A DNA stretch of 64,000 nucleotides from Flavivirga sp. 57AJ16. Its GTDB lineage: Bacteria > Bacteroidota > Bacteroidia > Flavobacteriales > Flavobacteriaceae. Below are positions 46,420 through 54,094 of the stretch, piece after piece. Location: positions 1 to 64,000 of the forward strand of contig NZ_JAQZAT010000014.1 of NCBI RefSeq assembly GCF_028736925.1. Direction: 5' to 3'. The translations under genes were made by a program, and so were the position numbers. The notes beneath the pieces were generated by a model. That model had not been told where the DNA came from. It searched no databases and was given only the letters and a program-made list of their open reading frames with translations. The first letter of the stretch is position 1, and every line of letters begins with the position of its first letter.

Positions 46420-47196
46420 ATGAAATACTATTCATTATTATTCGTATTATTCATTGCGTTATCATGTTCTAAAAAAGAGGATGAAACACCACTACAAAAC
46501 GAAGACAATCAAGACAACACTAACATCGTTGATAATTTTGATGGTACTGGTCCCTTAATTGACTTTGTAACTAATAATGCGCCATCTTTACCAGATGTTT
46601 CTAGAGTATCAGATAGATACCGTGCTGTTTTAACAGACAACTCAGATAATAAGACTTTGCATTTCAATCAAGATCAAGGGCGATTGGATGCAAAATTAGT
46701 AGCTTTTCCTTTCGAGTTTATAGCAAGAAATATTGGTATTGGCACTATAGACGATTCGCAAATAGCTCCAACATCGGAAAACGATCCTTATAATTTTGCA
46801 GGTGTTCAGGTTCATGTAGAAGATTTTAATTCTATAAATTCATCACATGTTGTTGTAGGACACAGAGGTTCTACCGCTTTTACAATCGAAGGCAAAAATA
46901 CTTTAAATGGAGATTCTTCGGTGAACGATATAGGAGAAAATACAGTACCAGAAGGAAGAGCCGATATAAGAATTGTGGGGAATGAAAACAAAACAATTAC
47001 GGTTTACTGGCAACTCCCTAACCTAACAAGTAATAGTACATCTGATAATTGGACACTTTATAATGGAACCGGAAACCTACCTGGAACGGCTCCAACTTAT
47101 GGTGATACTGTTTATGTTGGATTGATTACCTATGCTTTCTATACTACGGGCGTTCCTTTTGTAGGAACCTGTGATTCCATTGAAATTAAAAAATAA
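46420..47196 (+). CDS. Lipoprotein of unknown function
   Basis: 258 residues with lipobox ALSC (about residue 16) followed by SKKEDE, which looks like the Bacteroidota surface-export signal. The rest is beta-rich (VQVHVEDFNSINSSHVVVGHRG, DIRIVGNENKTITVYWQLP) and may form a concanavalin-like jelly roll, but I cannot assign a family. It is divergent from the desaturase operon and convergent with the Crp/Fnr gene, with only 12 bases between the stops. Confidence 0.7.
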   Translation: MKYYSLLFVLFIALSCSKKEDETPLQNEDNQDNTNIVDNFDGTGPLIDFVTNNAPSLPDVSRVSDRYRAVLTDNSDNKTLHFNQDQGRLDAKLVAFPFEFIARNIGIGTIDDSQIAPTSENDPYNFAGVQVHVEDFNSINSSHVVVGHRGSTAFTIEGKNTLNGDSSVNDIGENTVPEGRADIRIVGNENKTITVYWQLPNLTSNSTSDNWTLYNGTGNLPGTAPTYGDTVYVGLITYAFYTTGVPFVGTCDSIEIKK

Positions 47197-47208
47197 AATT
47201 GACTCATG

Positions 47209-47775
47209 TCAGGAATGTAATTTCTTTCTGATTCTGCTTAAACTTTCAGGATGAATTCCTAAATATTTGGCTATTTTATTAACCGGAATGTTAGATATAT
47301 ATTGGGAGTGTGTTTGAAACATTTCAGCATAACGCTCTTCGGCTGTTTTTGTTAAAAGGTCCTTTTCTCTATTCGATTTTCTTATATAACCGTATTCAGT
47401 CATAATTCTTGCAAACTTATTTACATTTAATGAAAAATTATAGGCTTGCATCAAAACCTCACGCTCGATCACTTCCATTTCGCAATCTACTAATGCTAAA
47501 ATTTGTACATCTGTAGGCTGCTGATCTAAAAAAGAGGTAAATCCACAAAACATTTCTTTTTCAAAAAAGAAATCTATTATTTTTTCAGACATGTAACTTT
47601 TAATCGACATTTCTACAATACCACTATTCATAAAATATAAAGAATCTTCAACCTGTCCATATTTGGTAATGACTTCTCCTTTTTTAAAATAACTTTTTTT
47701 TACTGGAAAAGGAGAATCTTCGTATGATGCAACAGATGTATTTAAGATAGCGTTATAAAAGTCTAGAAAAGTCAT
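47209..47775 (-). CDS. Crp/Fnr family transcriptional regulator
   Basis: 188 residues: a cyclic-nucleotide-binding-like beta-barrel (about 20-115; YFKKGEVITKYGQVEDSLYFMNSGIVEM), a connecting helix (about 116-140), and a C-terminal helix-turn-helix with VNKIAKYLGIHPESLSRIRKKL. The ligand pocket lacks the classic cAMP-binding Arg/Glu pair, as is usual for Bacteroidota Crp-like proteins, so the effector is unknown. It may control the desaturase operon or the lipoprotein next door; this is inference from location. Confidence 0.9.
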   Translation of the reverse strand: MTFLDFYNAILNTSVASYEDSPFPVKKSYFKKGEVITKYGQVEDSLYFMNSGIVEMSIKSYMSEKIIDFFFEKEMFCGFTSFLDQQPTDVQILALVDCEMEVIEREVLMQAYNFSLNVNKFARIMTEYGYIRKSNREKDLLTKTAEERYAEMFQTHSQYISNIPVNKIAKYLGIHPESLSRIRKKLHS

Positions 47776-47954
47776 ATACTAGTATAGGTTAAAATTTGAT
47801 GTTAATGATTCGATTTGATCATAAGTAGGTGTTCTGTAAATTTAACGATATACAAATTCCTTGTAAAATATAGGTTTATTTTCTATGTAGACGTCATTTT
47901 CTGTTAATGGTTGCGTCTATTTGTATTAGCCCATGGTATATTTAACATTTTAAC

Positions 47955-47985
47955 AAAAAAAATCCCAAGCCAAAAGCTCAGGATT
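47955..47985 (-). terminator. Terminator of the ferredoxin gene
   Basis: On the minus strand, AATCCTGAGC / GCTTGGGATT arms with wobble pairs and a loop TTTTG, then a run of eight T. It lies 31 bases after the ferredoxin stop and shares its sequence pattern with the terminator at 43283. Confidence 0.75.
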
Positions 47986-48015
47986 AATTATTAATTATTA
48001 ACTTTTAATTATTAA

Positions 48016-48369
48016 TTAGTCTTCAGGATGCATAAATCGCTGCTTAGCCAACAATTCTTCTTCTGTTTCTACCACATCTTCATCAGGCACACAACAATCT
48101 ACAGGGCAAACGGCAGCGCATTGCGGTTCATCATGAAACCCTTTACATTCTGTACACTTATCCGGAACTATATAATATATCTCATCGCTTATAGGTTCTT
48201 GTGCCTCATCTGCATCTACTTCATTTCCGTTAGTCAATACAACGGTCCCTTCCAGACTCGTACCATCTTTATAGCGCCAATCATCAGCACCTTCATATAT
48301 TGCCGTGTTTGGGCACTCAGGTTCACAAGCACCACAATTTATACATTCATCTGTTATTATAATAGCCAT
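48016..48369 (-). CDS. 2[4Fe-4S] dicluster ferredoxin
   Basis: 117 residues from the ATG at 48369. A longer upstream frame is discarded because it reads through AT-rich, low-complexity sequence and lacks the expected N-terminus. Cys motifs are [13 protein letters not shown] and, after an insert of about 45 residues, [21 protein letters not shown], the two cluster-binding sites of an 8Fe ferredoxin of the Allochromatium-type with an extended loop. It carries electrons for cytosolic redox enzymes. It is divergent from the acyl-CoA reductase gene. Confidence 0.93.
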   Translation of the reverse strand: MAIIITDECINCGACEPECPNTAIYEGADDWRYKDGTSLEGTVVLTNGNEVDADEAQEPISDEIYYIVPDKCTECKGFHDEPQCAAVCPVDCCVPDEDVVETEEELLAKQRFMHPED

Positions 48370-48445
48370 AGCATTTTTTCTCTTGAGTTTGCTTAAATTT
48401 GCAGTTGCAAAAATAACGCCAAAACCATTCATAACCAAATACAGA

Positions 48446-49504
48446 ATGAATTTACAACAAAGAATTAACGCTTTTGTAAAATTAGGGGATTTTTTAAGCC
48501 AATTTTCTAACAAAGTTATTCTAAAAAAAGATAATGTTGAACATAATGCTCTATACTTCGATGGTTTTAAGCACCAACTAAAATTAGCAGAAGAAAACAA
48601 TGGGTGGTTTACACAGGAGAATATTCGATATTCACTTAAAGGCTGGGCAGAATCTTTAACAAAAGATCACCTGAATAAATGGTTAGCACTGTATCAAATT
48701 AATAGCACGCAGCCTAAACAAGTTGCCATTATTATGGCTGGAAATATCCCGTTGGTAGGTTTTCATGATTTTTTGTCGGTACTTATTTCTGGACATCATG
48801 TTTTAATAAAACAATCATCAAACGATAAACATCTATTGCCCTATTTGGCAAAATACTTAGAATCTGTTCAGCCAGAATTTAAAGGAACTATCACTTTTAC
48901 CGAAGAAAAAATAGAAGGTTTTGATGCCGTAATTGCCACAGGAAGCAATAATACAGCACGCTATTTTGAACATTATTTTAAAAACAAGCCATCTATTATA
49001 AGAAATAACAGAAATTCTGTGGCCGTTTTAAACGGCAAAGAGACCCAAGAAGATCTCGAAGCGCTTTCTGAAGATATTTTTAGATATTATGGTTTAGGCT
49101 GTAGAAATGTATCTAAATTGTTTGTTCCTAAAAATTACCGTTTTGATGCCTTTTTCGAAGCCATGTACCACTGGCACCCTATTATTGATAAAGCCAAATA
49201 TGCTAACAATTATGACTATAATAAAGCAGTATACTTAATGAGTGAATTTGATATGTTGGAGAATGGCTTCTTAATGGTAAAGGAAGATAAAAGTTACGCC
49301 TCCCCTATCGCTACTGTTTTTTATGAATATTATGATTCCCCTGAACAATTGAAAGAAAAACTAAATACAGATAAGCAACAAATTCAATGTATGGTCTCTA
49401 ATGGATTTATAGAAAATGAAATCCCTTTTGGAAGGACTCAAAAACCTCAACTTTGGGATTATGCGGATAGTGTCGATTCTATTGAATTTTTGTTAGCAAT
49501 TTAA
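48446..49504 (+). CDS. LuxC-like acyl-CoA reductase
   Basis: 352 residues from the ATG at 48446 (a longer frame to 48305 would overlap the ferredoxin start). It is related to LuxC acyl-CoA reductases of the aldehyde dehydrogenase superfamily. The NAD(P) and substrate regions include [20 protein letters not shown] (93-112) and [16 protein letters not shown], and the catalytic Cys219 is in [15 protein letters not shown]. It probably reduces a fatty acyl-CoA or acyl-ACP to an aldehyde or forms an acyl intermediate. A conserved flavobacterial neighbour of ferredoxin, serC and serA. There are no lux genes nearby. Confidence 0.88.
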   Translation: MNLQQRINAFVKLGDFLSQFSNKVILKKDNVEHNALYFDGFKHQLKLAEENNGWFTQENIRYSLKGWAESLTKDHLNKWLALYQINSTQPKQVAIIMAGNIPLVGFHDFLSVLISGHHVLIKQSSNDKHLLPYLAKYLESVQPEFKGTITFTEEKIEGFDAVIATGSNNTARYFEHYFKNKPSIIRNNRNSVAVLNGKETQEDLEALSEDIFRYYGLGCRNVSKLFVPKNYRFDAFFEAMYHWHPIIDKAKYANNYDYNKAVYLMSEFDMLENGFLMVKEDKSYASPIATVFYEYYDSPEQLKEKLNTDKQQIQCMVSNGFIENEIPFGRTQKPQLWDYADSVDSIEFLLAI

Positions 49505-49649
49505 TCAAAAAATTATTAAATTTTTAATACTAAATACCCAATTAATTAGGAACTTTGCATCTTAAATTTCATCCCATCCTTTATCCTTCCCAAAGAGAAG
49601 TAAGGTTGGAACCAAAATAAATATTAACTAAAAATTCACCCATAAAATT

Positions 49650-49668
49650 CCCTTTCCTTATGAAAGGG
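49650..49668 (+). promoter_or_regulatory. Hairpin in the serC leader
   Basis: CCCTTTC and GAAAGGG with a five-base loop, 14 bases before the serC ATG, followed by TTAGGGATAG. Such CCCTTTCC...GGGTTAGGG hairpins look like dispersed repeats in Bacteroidota. At this position it could influence translation. Confidence 0.4.
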
Positions 49669-49682
49669 TTAGGGATAGAAAA

Positions 49683-50747
49683 ATGAAGAAACATAACTTT
49701 AGTGCAGGCCCATGTATTTTACCTCAAGAAGTATTACTTAAAGCTTCAGGGGCAGTCGTTGATTTAGATAACAGCGGTTTATCTTTAATTGAAATATCAC
49801 ACAGAAGTAAAGCTTTTGTAGACATTATGGAAAAAGCTAGAGCATTAGCTTTAGAATTACTTGGGTTAGAGGGCAAAGGTTATAAAGCTTTGTTTTTACA
49901 AGGAGGTGCCAGCACACAATTTTTAATGGTCGCCTTAAACCTTTTGGAAAAAAGAGCCGGTTACTTAAACTCAGGTACCTGGGCAGATAAAGCCATAAAG
50001 GAAGCCAAAATTTATGATGACATTTACGAGGTTGCTTCTTCAAAAGAAGCCAATTATAATTACATCCCTAAAGGCTACGAAATACCTTCAGATTACGATT
50101 ATTTTCACTGTACTTCAAACAATACTATTTTTGGAACACAAATGAAAGCATTTCCAAAATGCGATATTCCATTAGTTTGTGATATGAGTAGCGATATTTT
50201 TTCTCGTACACTGGATTTTTCCAAATTCGATTTAATTTATGCTGGCGCACAAAAAAATATGGGCCCGGCAGGAACAACCCTTGTAGTTATTAAAGAAGAT
50301 ATTCTTGGAAAAGTATCACGTAAAATCCCTTCAATGTTGGATTATAAAGTACACATAAGCAAAGGCAGTATGTTTAATACACCTCCTGTATTTGCAGTGT
50401 ATACTTCTATGTTAACTTTAGAATGGTTGAAAAACCTAGGGGGTATTGCAGCCATTGAAAAAGAGAACGAAAAGAAAGCGCGATTAATGTATTCTGAAAT
50501 TGATCTCAATCCATTATTTAAAGGGTATGCTACTAAAGAAGATCGTTCTGATATGAATGCGACTTTTACATTAGAAAACGAAAACTTAAAGGAAACTTTT
50601 GAGACCATGCTCAAAGAAGCTGGAATTAATGGTTTAAACGGTCATAGAAGTGTTGGTGGGTATCGAGCATCTATGTACAATGCCTTACCTCTAGATAGTG
50701 TAAAAGTATTGGTTGAAGTTATGAGTGAATTAGAAAGTAAAGCTTAA
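49683..50747 (+). CDS. serC: Phosphoserine aminotransferase
   Basis: Converts 3-phosphohydroxypyruvate and glutamate to phosphoserine and 2-oxoglutarate; also acts in vitamin B6 synthesis. 354 residues. The N-terminal FSAGPCILPQEVL motif, the FLQGGASTQFLMV segment and the PLP lysine Lys191 in AGAQKNMGPAG are characteristic. The C-terminal HRSVGGYRASMYNALP region binds the substrate. Length and all key residues are normal. It precedes serA with a repeat-filled gap of 217 bases. Confidence 0.98.
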   Translation: MKKHNFSAGPCILPQEVLLKASGAVVDLDNSGLSLIEISHRSKAFVDIMEKARALALELLGLEGKGYKALFLQGGASTQFLMVALNLLEKRAGYLNSGTWADKAIKEAKIYDDIYEVASSKEANYNYIPKGYEIPSDYDYFHCTSNNTIFGTQMKAFPKCDIPLVCDMSSDIFSRTLDFSKFDLIYAGAQKNMGPAGTTLVVIKEDILGKVSRKIPSMLDYKVHISKGSMFNTPPVFAVYTSMLTLEWLKNLGGIAAIEKENEKKARLMYSEIDLNPLFKGYATKEDRSDMNATFTLENENLKETFETMLKEAGINGLNGHRSVGGYRASMYNALPLDSVKVLVEVMSELESKA

Positions 50748-50750
50748 AAA

Positions 50751-50880
50751 GTAGTTAGCAGTTTGCAGTAGACAGTATGCAGTCTCTGCTTAAATGCTTA
50801 AATACTAAAAAACATAAAAAAATAAATTATTAAAAAGATTCCCATCTTACTGAAACAAGTTCAGCACATGTCGTGGGAAT
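50751..50880. repeat. Composite dispersed repeat (CAGTAGACAGT and TTCAGCACATG blocks)
   Basis: The first block (about 50755-50790) has TTAGCAGTTTGCAGTAGACAGT-type words; the second (50833-50880) matches the reverse complement of 59490-59537 at 44 of 48 positions. Both blocks occur together again in the opposite order and strand at 59490-59625. Confidence 0.6.
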
Positions 50881-50928
50881 GACAAAAATAAATTTAATAG
50901 AAGTTATAAAGTTAACAAGTTCCAGTAA

Positions 50929-50963
50929 CTTTAAACTTTAAACTTTAAACTTTAAACTTAAAG
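50929..50963 (+). repeat. Heptamer tandem repeat in the serA leader
   Basis: Four exact CTTTAAA units (50929-50956) and a partial fifth, ending 2 bases before the serA ATG. The exact 7-base period immediately before a start codon could vary by slippage and alter translation or spacing. Confidence 0.7.
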
Positions 50964-50964
50964 A

Positions 50965-51915
50965 ATGAAAGTATTAGCAAACGATGGTATTTCACAAAGC
51001 GGAATTGCTGCATTAGAAAAAAGTGGTTTTGAAGTCATCACAACAACCGTAGCTCAAGAGCAGTTAATTAACTACATTAACGAAAAAAACATTACTGTTC
51101 TATTGGTACGTAGTGCTACTACAGTACGTAAAGACTTAATTGATGCTTGTCCAAACTTAAAAGTTATTGGTCGTGGTGGCGTTGGTATGGATAATATCGA
51201 TGTTGAATATGCAAAAGAACAAGGTCGTAGTGTTATTAACACGCCTGCTGCATCTTCCCACTCGGTTGCAGAGTTAGTATTTGGTCACTTATTTGGACTG
51301 GCCCGTTTTTTACATAACTCAAATAGAGACATGCCCTTAGAAGGCGACTCTAACTTTAAAGGCCTAAAGAAAGCTTATGCAAAAGGAACAGAGTTAAAAG
51401 GGAAAACCTTAGGTGTTTTTGGGTTTGGCCGTATTGGTCAAGCAACAGCAAAGGTTGCCATTGGAGTAGGTATGAAAGTCGTTGCTTTCGATCCATTTAT
51501 AGAAGAAGCTAATTTAGAACTTGACTTTTTTGATGGGCAAAAATTGAACTTTAATGTTAAGACTACTTCTAAAGAAGATGTTTTAAAACAAGCGGATTTC
51601 TTAACGCTACATGTTCCCGCACAAAACGATTACGTCATCGGAAAACCTGAATTAGAAATCATGAAAGATGGTGCTATTCTTGTTAATGCTGCTCGTGGTG
51701 GTGTAGTTGATGAAGTGGCTCTTGTCGAAGCTCTTAAAAGTGGAAAAATTGCCAGAGCTGCTCTAGATGTTTTTGAAAAAGAACCAAAACCAGAAATTCA
51801 ATTGTTAATGAACCCTGCTTTATCGTTGACCCCTCATACGGGTGCCGCAACAAATGAAGCCCAAGATAGAATTGGCACAGAATTAGCTGAACAAATTATC
51901 AGTATCTTAAAATAA
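50965..51915 (+). CDS. serA: D-3-phosphoglycerate dehydrogenase-like 2-hydroxyacid dehydrogenase
   Basis: Oxidises 3-phosphoglycerate to 3-phosphohydroxypyruvate, the first step of serine synthesis. 316 residues: a short form lacking the C-terminal ACT domain, common in Bacteroidota. The nucleotide-binding FGFGRIGQATAKVA, the Arg of VNAARGGVVDE, the conserved Glu, and the catalytic His in SLTPHTGAAT are present. Without an ACT domain the feedback control by serine is probably different. It is close to serC, supporting the serine pathway. Confidence 0.93.
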   Translation: MKVLANDGISQSGIAALEKSGFEVITTTVAQEQLINYINEKNITVLLVRSATTVRKDLIDACPNLKVIGRGGVGMDNIDVEYAKEQGRSVINTPAASSHSVAELVFGHLFGLARFLHNSNRDMPLEGDSNFKGLKKAYAKGTELKGKTLGVFGFGRIGQATAKVAIGVGMKVVAFDPFIEEANLELDFFDGQKLNFNVKTTSKEDVLKQADFLTLHVPAQNDYVIGKPELEIMKDGAILVNAARGGVVDEVALVEALKSGKIARAALDVFEKEPKPEIQLLMNPALSLTPHTGAATNEAQDRIGTELAEQIISILK

Positions 51916-51917
51916 TT

Positions 51918-51936
51918 TTAGGCTACTGTAGCCTAA
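51918..51936 (+). terminator. First hairpin after serA
   Basis: TTAGGCT / AGCCTAA arms with a 5-base loop, directly after the serA stop. It lacks a T tract of its own and lies before the stronger terminator. Confidence 0.5.
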
Positions 51937-51948
51937 GCGGTATAATAA

Positions 51949-51981
51949 AGTCCTAACATTTATAAATGTTAGGACTTTTTT
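51949..51981 (+). terminator. Rho-independent terminator of serA
   Basis: Perfect 12-bp stem (51949-51960 with 51965-51976), TATA loop and six T. It is one of the clearest terminators in the window. Confidence 0.92.
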
Positions 51982-51997
51982 GTACATTGAACAAATA

Positions 51998-52023
51998 ATA
52001 CCATTTCTTGTTTGAAATGGTAT
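51998..52023. repeat. ATACCATTTC palindrome upstream of the DUF937 gene
   Basis: ATACCATTTC and GAAATGGTAT, 10-bp perfect arms with a TTGTTT loop. A second copy, with one base altered in the arms, lies at 52810-52835, so the DUF937 gene is bracketed by the two. Confidence 0.5.
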
Positions 52024-52030
52024 AACTTTG
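52023..52030 (+). promoter_or_regulatory. Candidate -7 box of the DUF937 gene
   Basis: TAACTTTG matches TAnnTTTG, 25 bases before the ATG. It begins at the right edge of the ATACCATTTC palindrome, which could therefore be an operator or simply a repeat. Confidence 0.4.
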
Positions 52031-52055
52031 ATTAACCAATTAACAATATAATATT

Positions 52056-52694
52056 ATGGCAGGAATTTTAGACTTATTAAATAGCGACCTAGGAAAAACA
52101 ATCATTAATGGTGTAGCAGGCCAAACAGGGCAAGATGAGAACAAAACAGAAAACGTTCTAACAATGGCTTTACCTGTGTTAATGCAAGCCATGAAACGCA
52201 ATACAAAGACGCCTCAAGGAGCAGAAGGCTTACTTAGCGCATTAAACGGCAAACACGACGGAAGTATTTTAGATAACCTGGGCGGTTTATTTGATGGTGG
52301 TGTAGATTCTAATGTTACAGATGATGGCGGAAAAATACTAGGTCATATTCTAGGAGGCAAACAACAGCATGTTGAAAATGCTTTAAGTCAGAAATCCGGT
52401 ATAGATGCAGCATCTGTAGCTCAAATATTAAAAGTGGCAGCACCTTTATTAATGGGTATTTTAGGAAAAAAAAGCAGACAGCAAAATGTAAACACCTCTA
52501 GTGGCATTGAAGAACTCTTAGGAGGTTTACTTAGTGGTAACTCTCCTCAACAAGAACAAAGCTTTTTAGAATCTATTCTAGATGCAGATGGCGATGGCAG
52601 TGTTATTGATGATGTAGCAGGTATGGTACTGGGAGGCAACAAAAAGAAAAGTGGTCTTGGAGGATTGCTTGGTGGCCTATTTGGAGGAAAATAA
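52056..52694 (+). CDS. DUF937 family protein
   Basis: 212 residues of the DUF937 group, low-complexity and rich in Gly/Leu. MAGILDLLNSDLGKTIINGVAGQTG at the start, then ALPVLMQAMKRNTKTPQGAEGLLSAL, then LLMGILGKKSRQ and a Gly-rich C-terminus ending in GGLLGGLFGGK. The function is unknown. It includes an EF-hand-like DADGDGSVIDD at about 176-186, which may bind Ca2+. A terminator follows. Confidence 0.85.
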   Translation: MAGILDLLNSDLGKTIINGVAGQTGQDENKTENVLTMALPVLMQAMKRNTKTPQGAEGLLSALNGKHDGSILDNLGGLFDGGVDSNVTDDGGKILGHILGGKQQHVENALSQKSGIDAASVAQILKVAAPLLMGILGKKSRQQNVNTSSGIEELLGGLLSGNSPQQEQSFLESILDADGDGSVIDDVAGMVLGGNKKKSGLGGLLGGLFGGK

Positions 52695-52718
52695 CATAAT
52701 AAATAACACAAAGCACTA

Positions 52719-52749
52719 AGCGTCAAATAGTCATATTTGGCGCTTTTTT
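52719..52749 (+). terminator. Terminator of the DUF937 gene
   Basis: An 11-bp stem (52719-52729 with 52734-52744, one G-U pair), GTCA loop and six T. Confidence 0.88.
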
Positions 52750-52944
52750 GTTAAAATCATTAAAAAAACAATCATTTAAGGTATGATTTTTGTAAATTTA
52801 TTAGAAACAATACCATTTTAAGGTAGAAATGGTATAAAAAGACCTTTAAAAGTAAGCTTTCCTCAATGAGACTAGTTGTAGACTTTTTCTTGTTTTTATA
52901 ATTATAGCACTTTTAAAAGAATAAATTGAAATCCATGAAAAGCT

Positions 52945-53388
52945 ATGAAAAAAGTTATTTATATCTTACTATTGTGTGTATTTATTTTTAATTGTAATAC
53001 ATCTAAAACTACAGCATCCGATAAAAGTAGATCTGAAAAAGAACTTGCACAAACTGTGAGTGATACTGTAACGATTGCTAATGACGAGTTAGAGTACGAA
53101 ATAATCATTATAGAACCTGGTTTTAATACCTGGCTATTGACCACTGCCAGACCTGAAGGTTTCTATTCCCAGCAGTATCTTGAAAATAGAAATCAGATCT
53201 ATGTAATGGAATGGAACCAAAGAGTACTTCAACCTCAACGTTTCAATCCTAATTTATATGAAATGCGAATTGATTACCAACCAGGTATAGATTACGGTTA
53301 TGAAGTTAATTACAAACTTTATAACTACTTTATCTATTTTCAGTTGAATTATAAACAACGATTAGCTGGATTTGTTCCTAGAATTTAA
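52945..53388 (+). CDS. DUF6146 family lipoprotein
   Basis: 147 residues, lipobox IFNC (about residue 17). Family hallmarks: ELEYEIIIIEPGFNTWLLTTARP, YLENRNQIYVMEWNQRV, NPNLYEMRIDYQPGIDYGYE and VNYKLYNYFIYFQ. The family is conserved in Flavobacteriales with no known function. It is the first of a rightward row leading to the TonB receptor, although this neighbourhood may simply be conserved. Confidence 0.88.
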   Translation: MKKVIYILLLCVFIFNCNTSKTTASDKSRSEKELAQTVSDTVTIANDELEYEIIIIEPGFNTWLLTTARPEGFYSQQYLENRNQIYVMEWNQRVLQPQRFNPNLYEMRIDYQPGIDYGYEVNYKLYNYFIYFQLNYKQRLAGFVPRI

Positions 53389-53423
53389 ACTCTTTTATTT
53401 ATTTTTGCATCTAAATTGTATTT

Positions 53424-53726
53424 GTGAAAAAGTTAAAAGAACGTTGGGGCATTGAAAAAAATTGGCAAATCATTGTCATTTTATGTGTGTTTGCCATTAC
53501 TGGATCTACAGCTTCCTATATAGGTAAGCCTATTTTAATCTATTTAAACATTACACCAGAAGCATTTGGAAGTTTCGGCTATTGGACCGTCCGAATTCTT
53601 ATATTATTTATCATGTATCAATTTATGCTTGTTTTCTTCGGATGGCTTTTTGGTCAATACAGGTTTTTTTGGAATTTTGAAAAGAAAATGTTGCGCAGAA
53701 TAGGCCTTAAACGTTTTGTAGATTAG
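53424..53726 (+). CDS. DUF6787 family membrane protein
   Basis: 100 residues with a GTG start. Two membrane segments (about 15-37 and 50-72): IIVILCVFAITGSTASYIG, then WTVRILILFIMYQFMLVFFGW, followed by a conserved FWNFEKKMLRRIG tail. It is a known flavobacterial family without a function. A weak -7-like TATTTTTG is at 53400-53407. The next gene overlaps its stop by one base. Confidence 0.85.
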   Translation: MKKLKERWGIEKNWQIIVILCVFAITGSTASYIGKPILIYLNITPEAFGSFGYWTVRILILFIMYQFMLVFFGWLFGQYRFFWNFEKKMLRRIGLKRFVD

Positions 53727-54058
53727 TGAATCAAATCAAACAACATATTATATTTAGAATAATAACCCTACTGTTGGTTGTTTCGTTGCTAGTGCCTACT
53801 GTTGTTAAATTTGCCCATATTTTTGAGCACCATAAACATGAAGTTTGTTTAGGAAAAAAAGCGACACACTTACATAGATTAGATTTGGATTGTGAATTTT
53901 ACAAGTTCAAATTAAATAACCAATATTTACATTTGTTTAAATATGATGACATCATAAGTATTTCGTCTTATTTTAAAATTCCAATATTAACATACAAATT
54001 TCTTGATAATCATCGGCAATTATCTTTTTCTCTTCGAGGTCCTCCTGTTTTAGTTTAA
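53726..54058 (+). CDS. His-rich small exported or membrane-anchored protein
   Basis: 110 residues with a GTG start overlapping the previous stop by one base. A hydrophobic segment (about 10-28) is followed by a His/Cys-rich stretch, HIFEHHKHEVC and HLHRLDLDCEF, that looks like a metal-binding region. I know no named family. Directly upstream of a ZnuD-like TonB receptor, it may be a periplasmic metal-binding helper. The tight spacing implies translation in the same operon. Confidence 0.75.
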   Translation: MNQIKQHIIFRIITLLLVVSLLVPTVVKFAHIFEHHKHEVCLGKKATHLHRLDLDCEFYKFKLNNQYLHLFKYDDIISISSYFKIPILTYKFLDNHRQLSFSLRGPPVLV

Positions 54059-54094
54059 AGCATCTATTTTTTAAACTAAAACATATTTACAATA

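Noticed and set aside
48370-48600. N-terminal extension of the ferredoxin
   Set aside because: The extra 77 residues overlap the LuxC-like gene and do not resemble ferredoxin N-termini.
48446-49504. Bioluminescence-type lux cluster
   Set aside because: Only a LuxC-like gene is present; no luciferase or LuxD/E genes are near.
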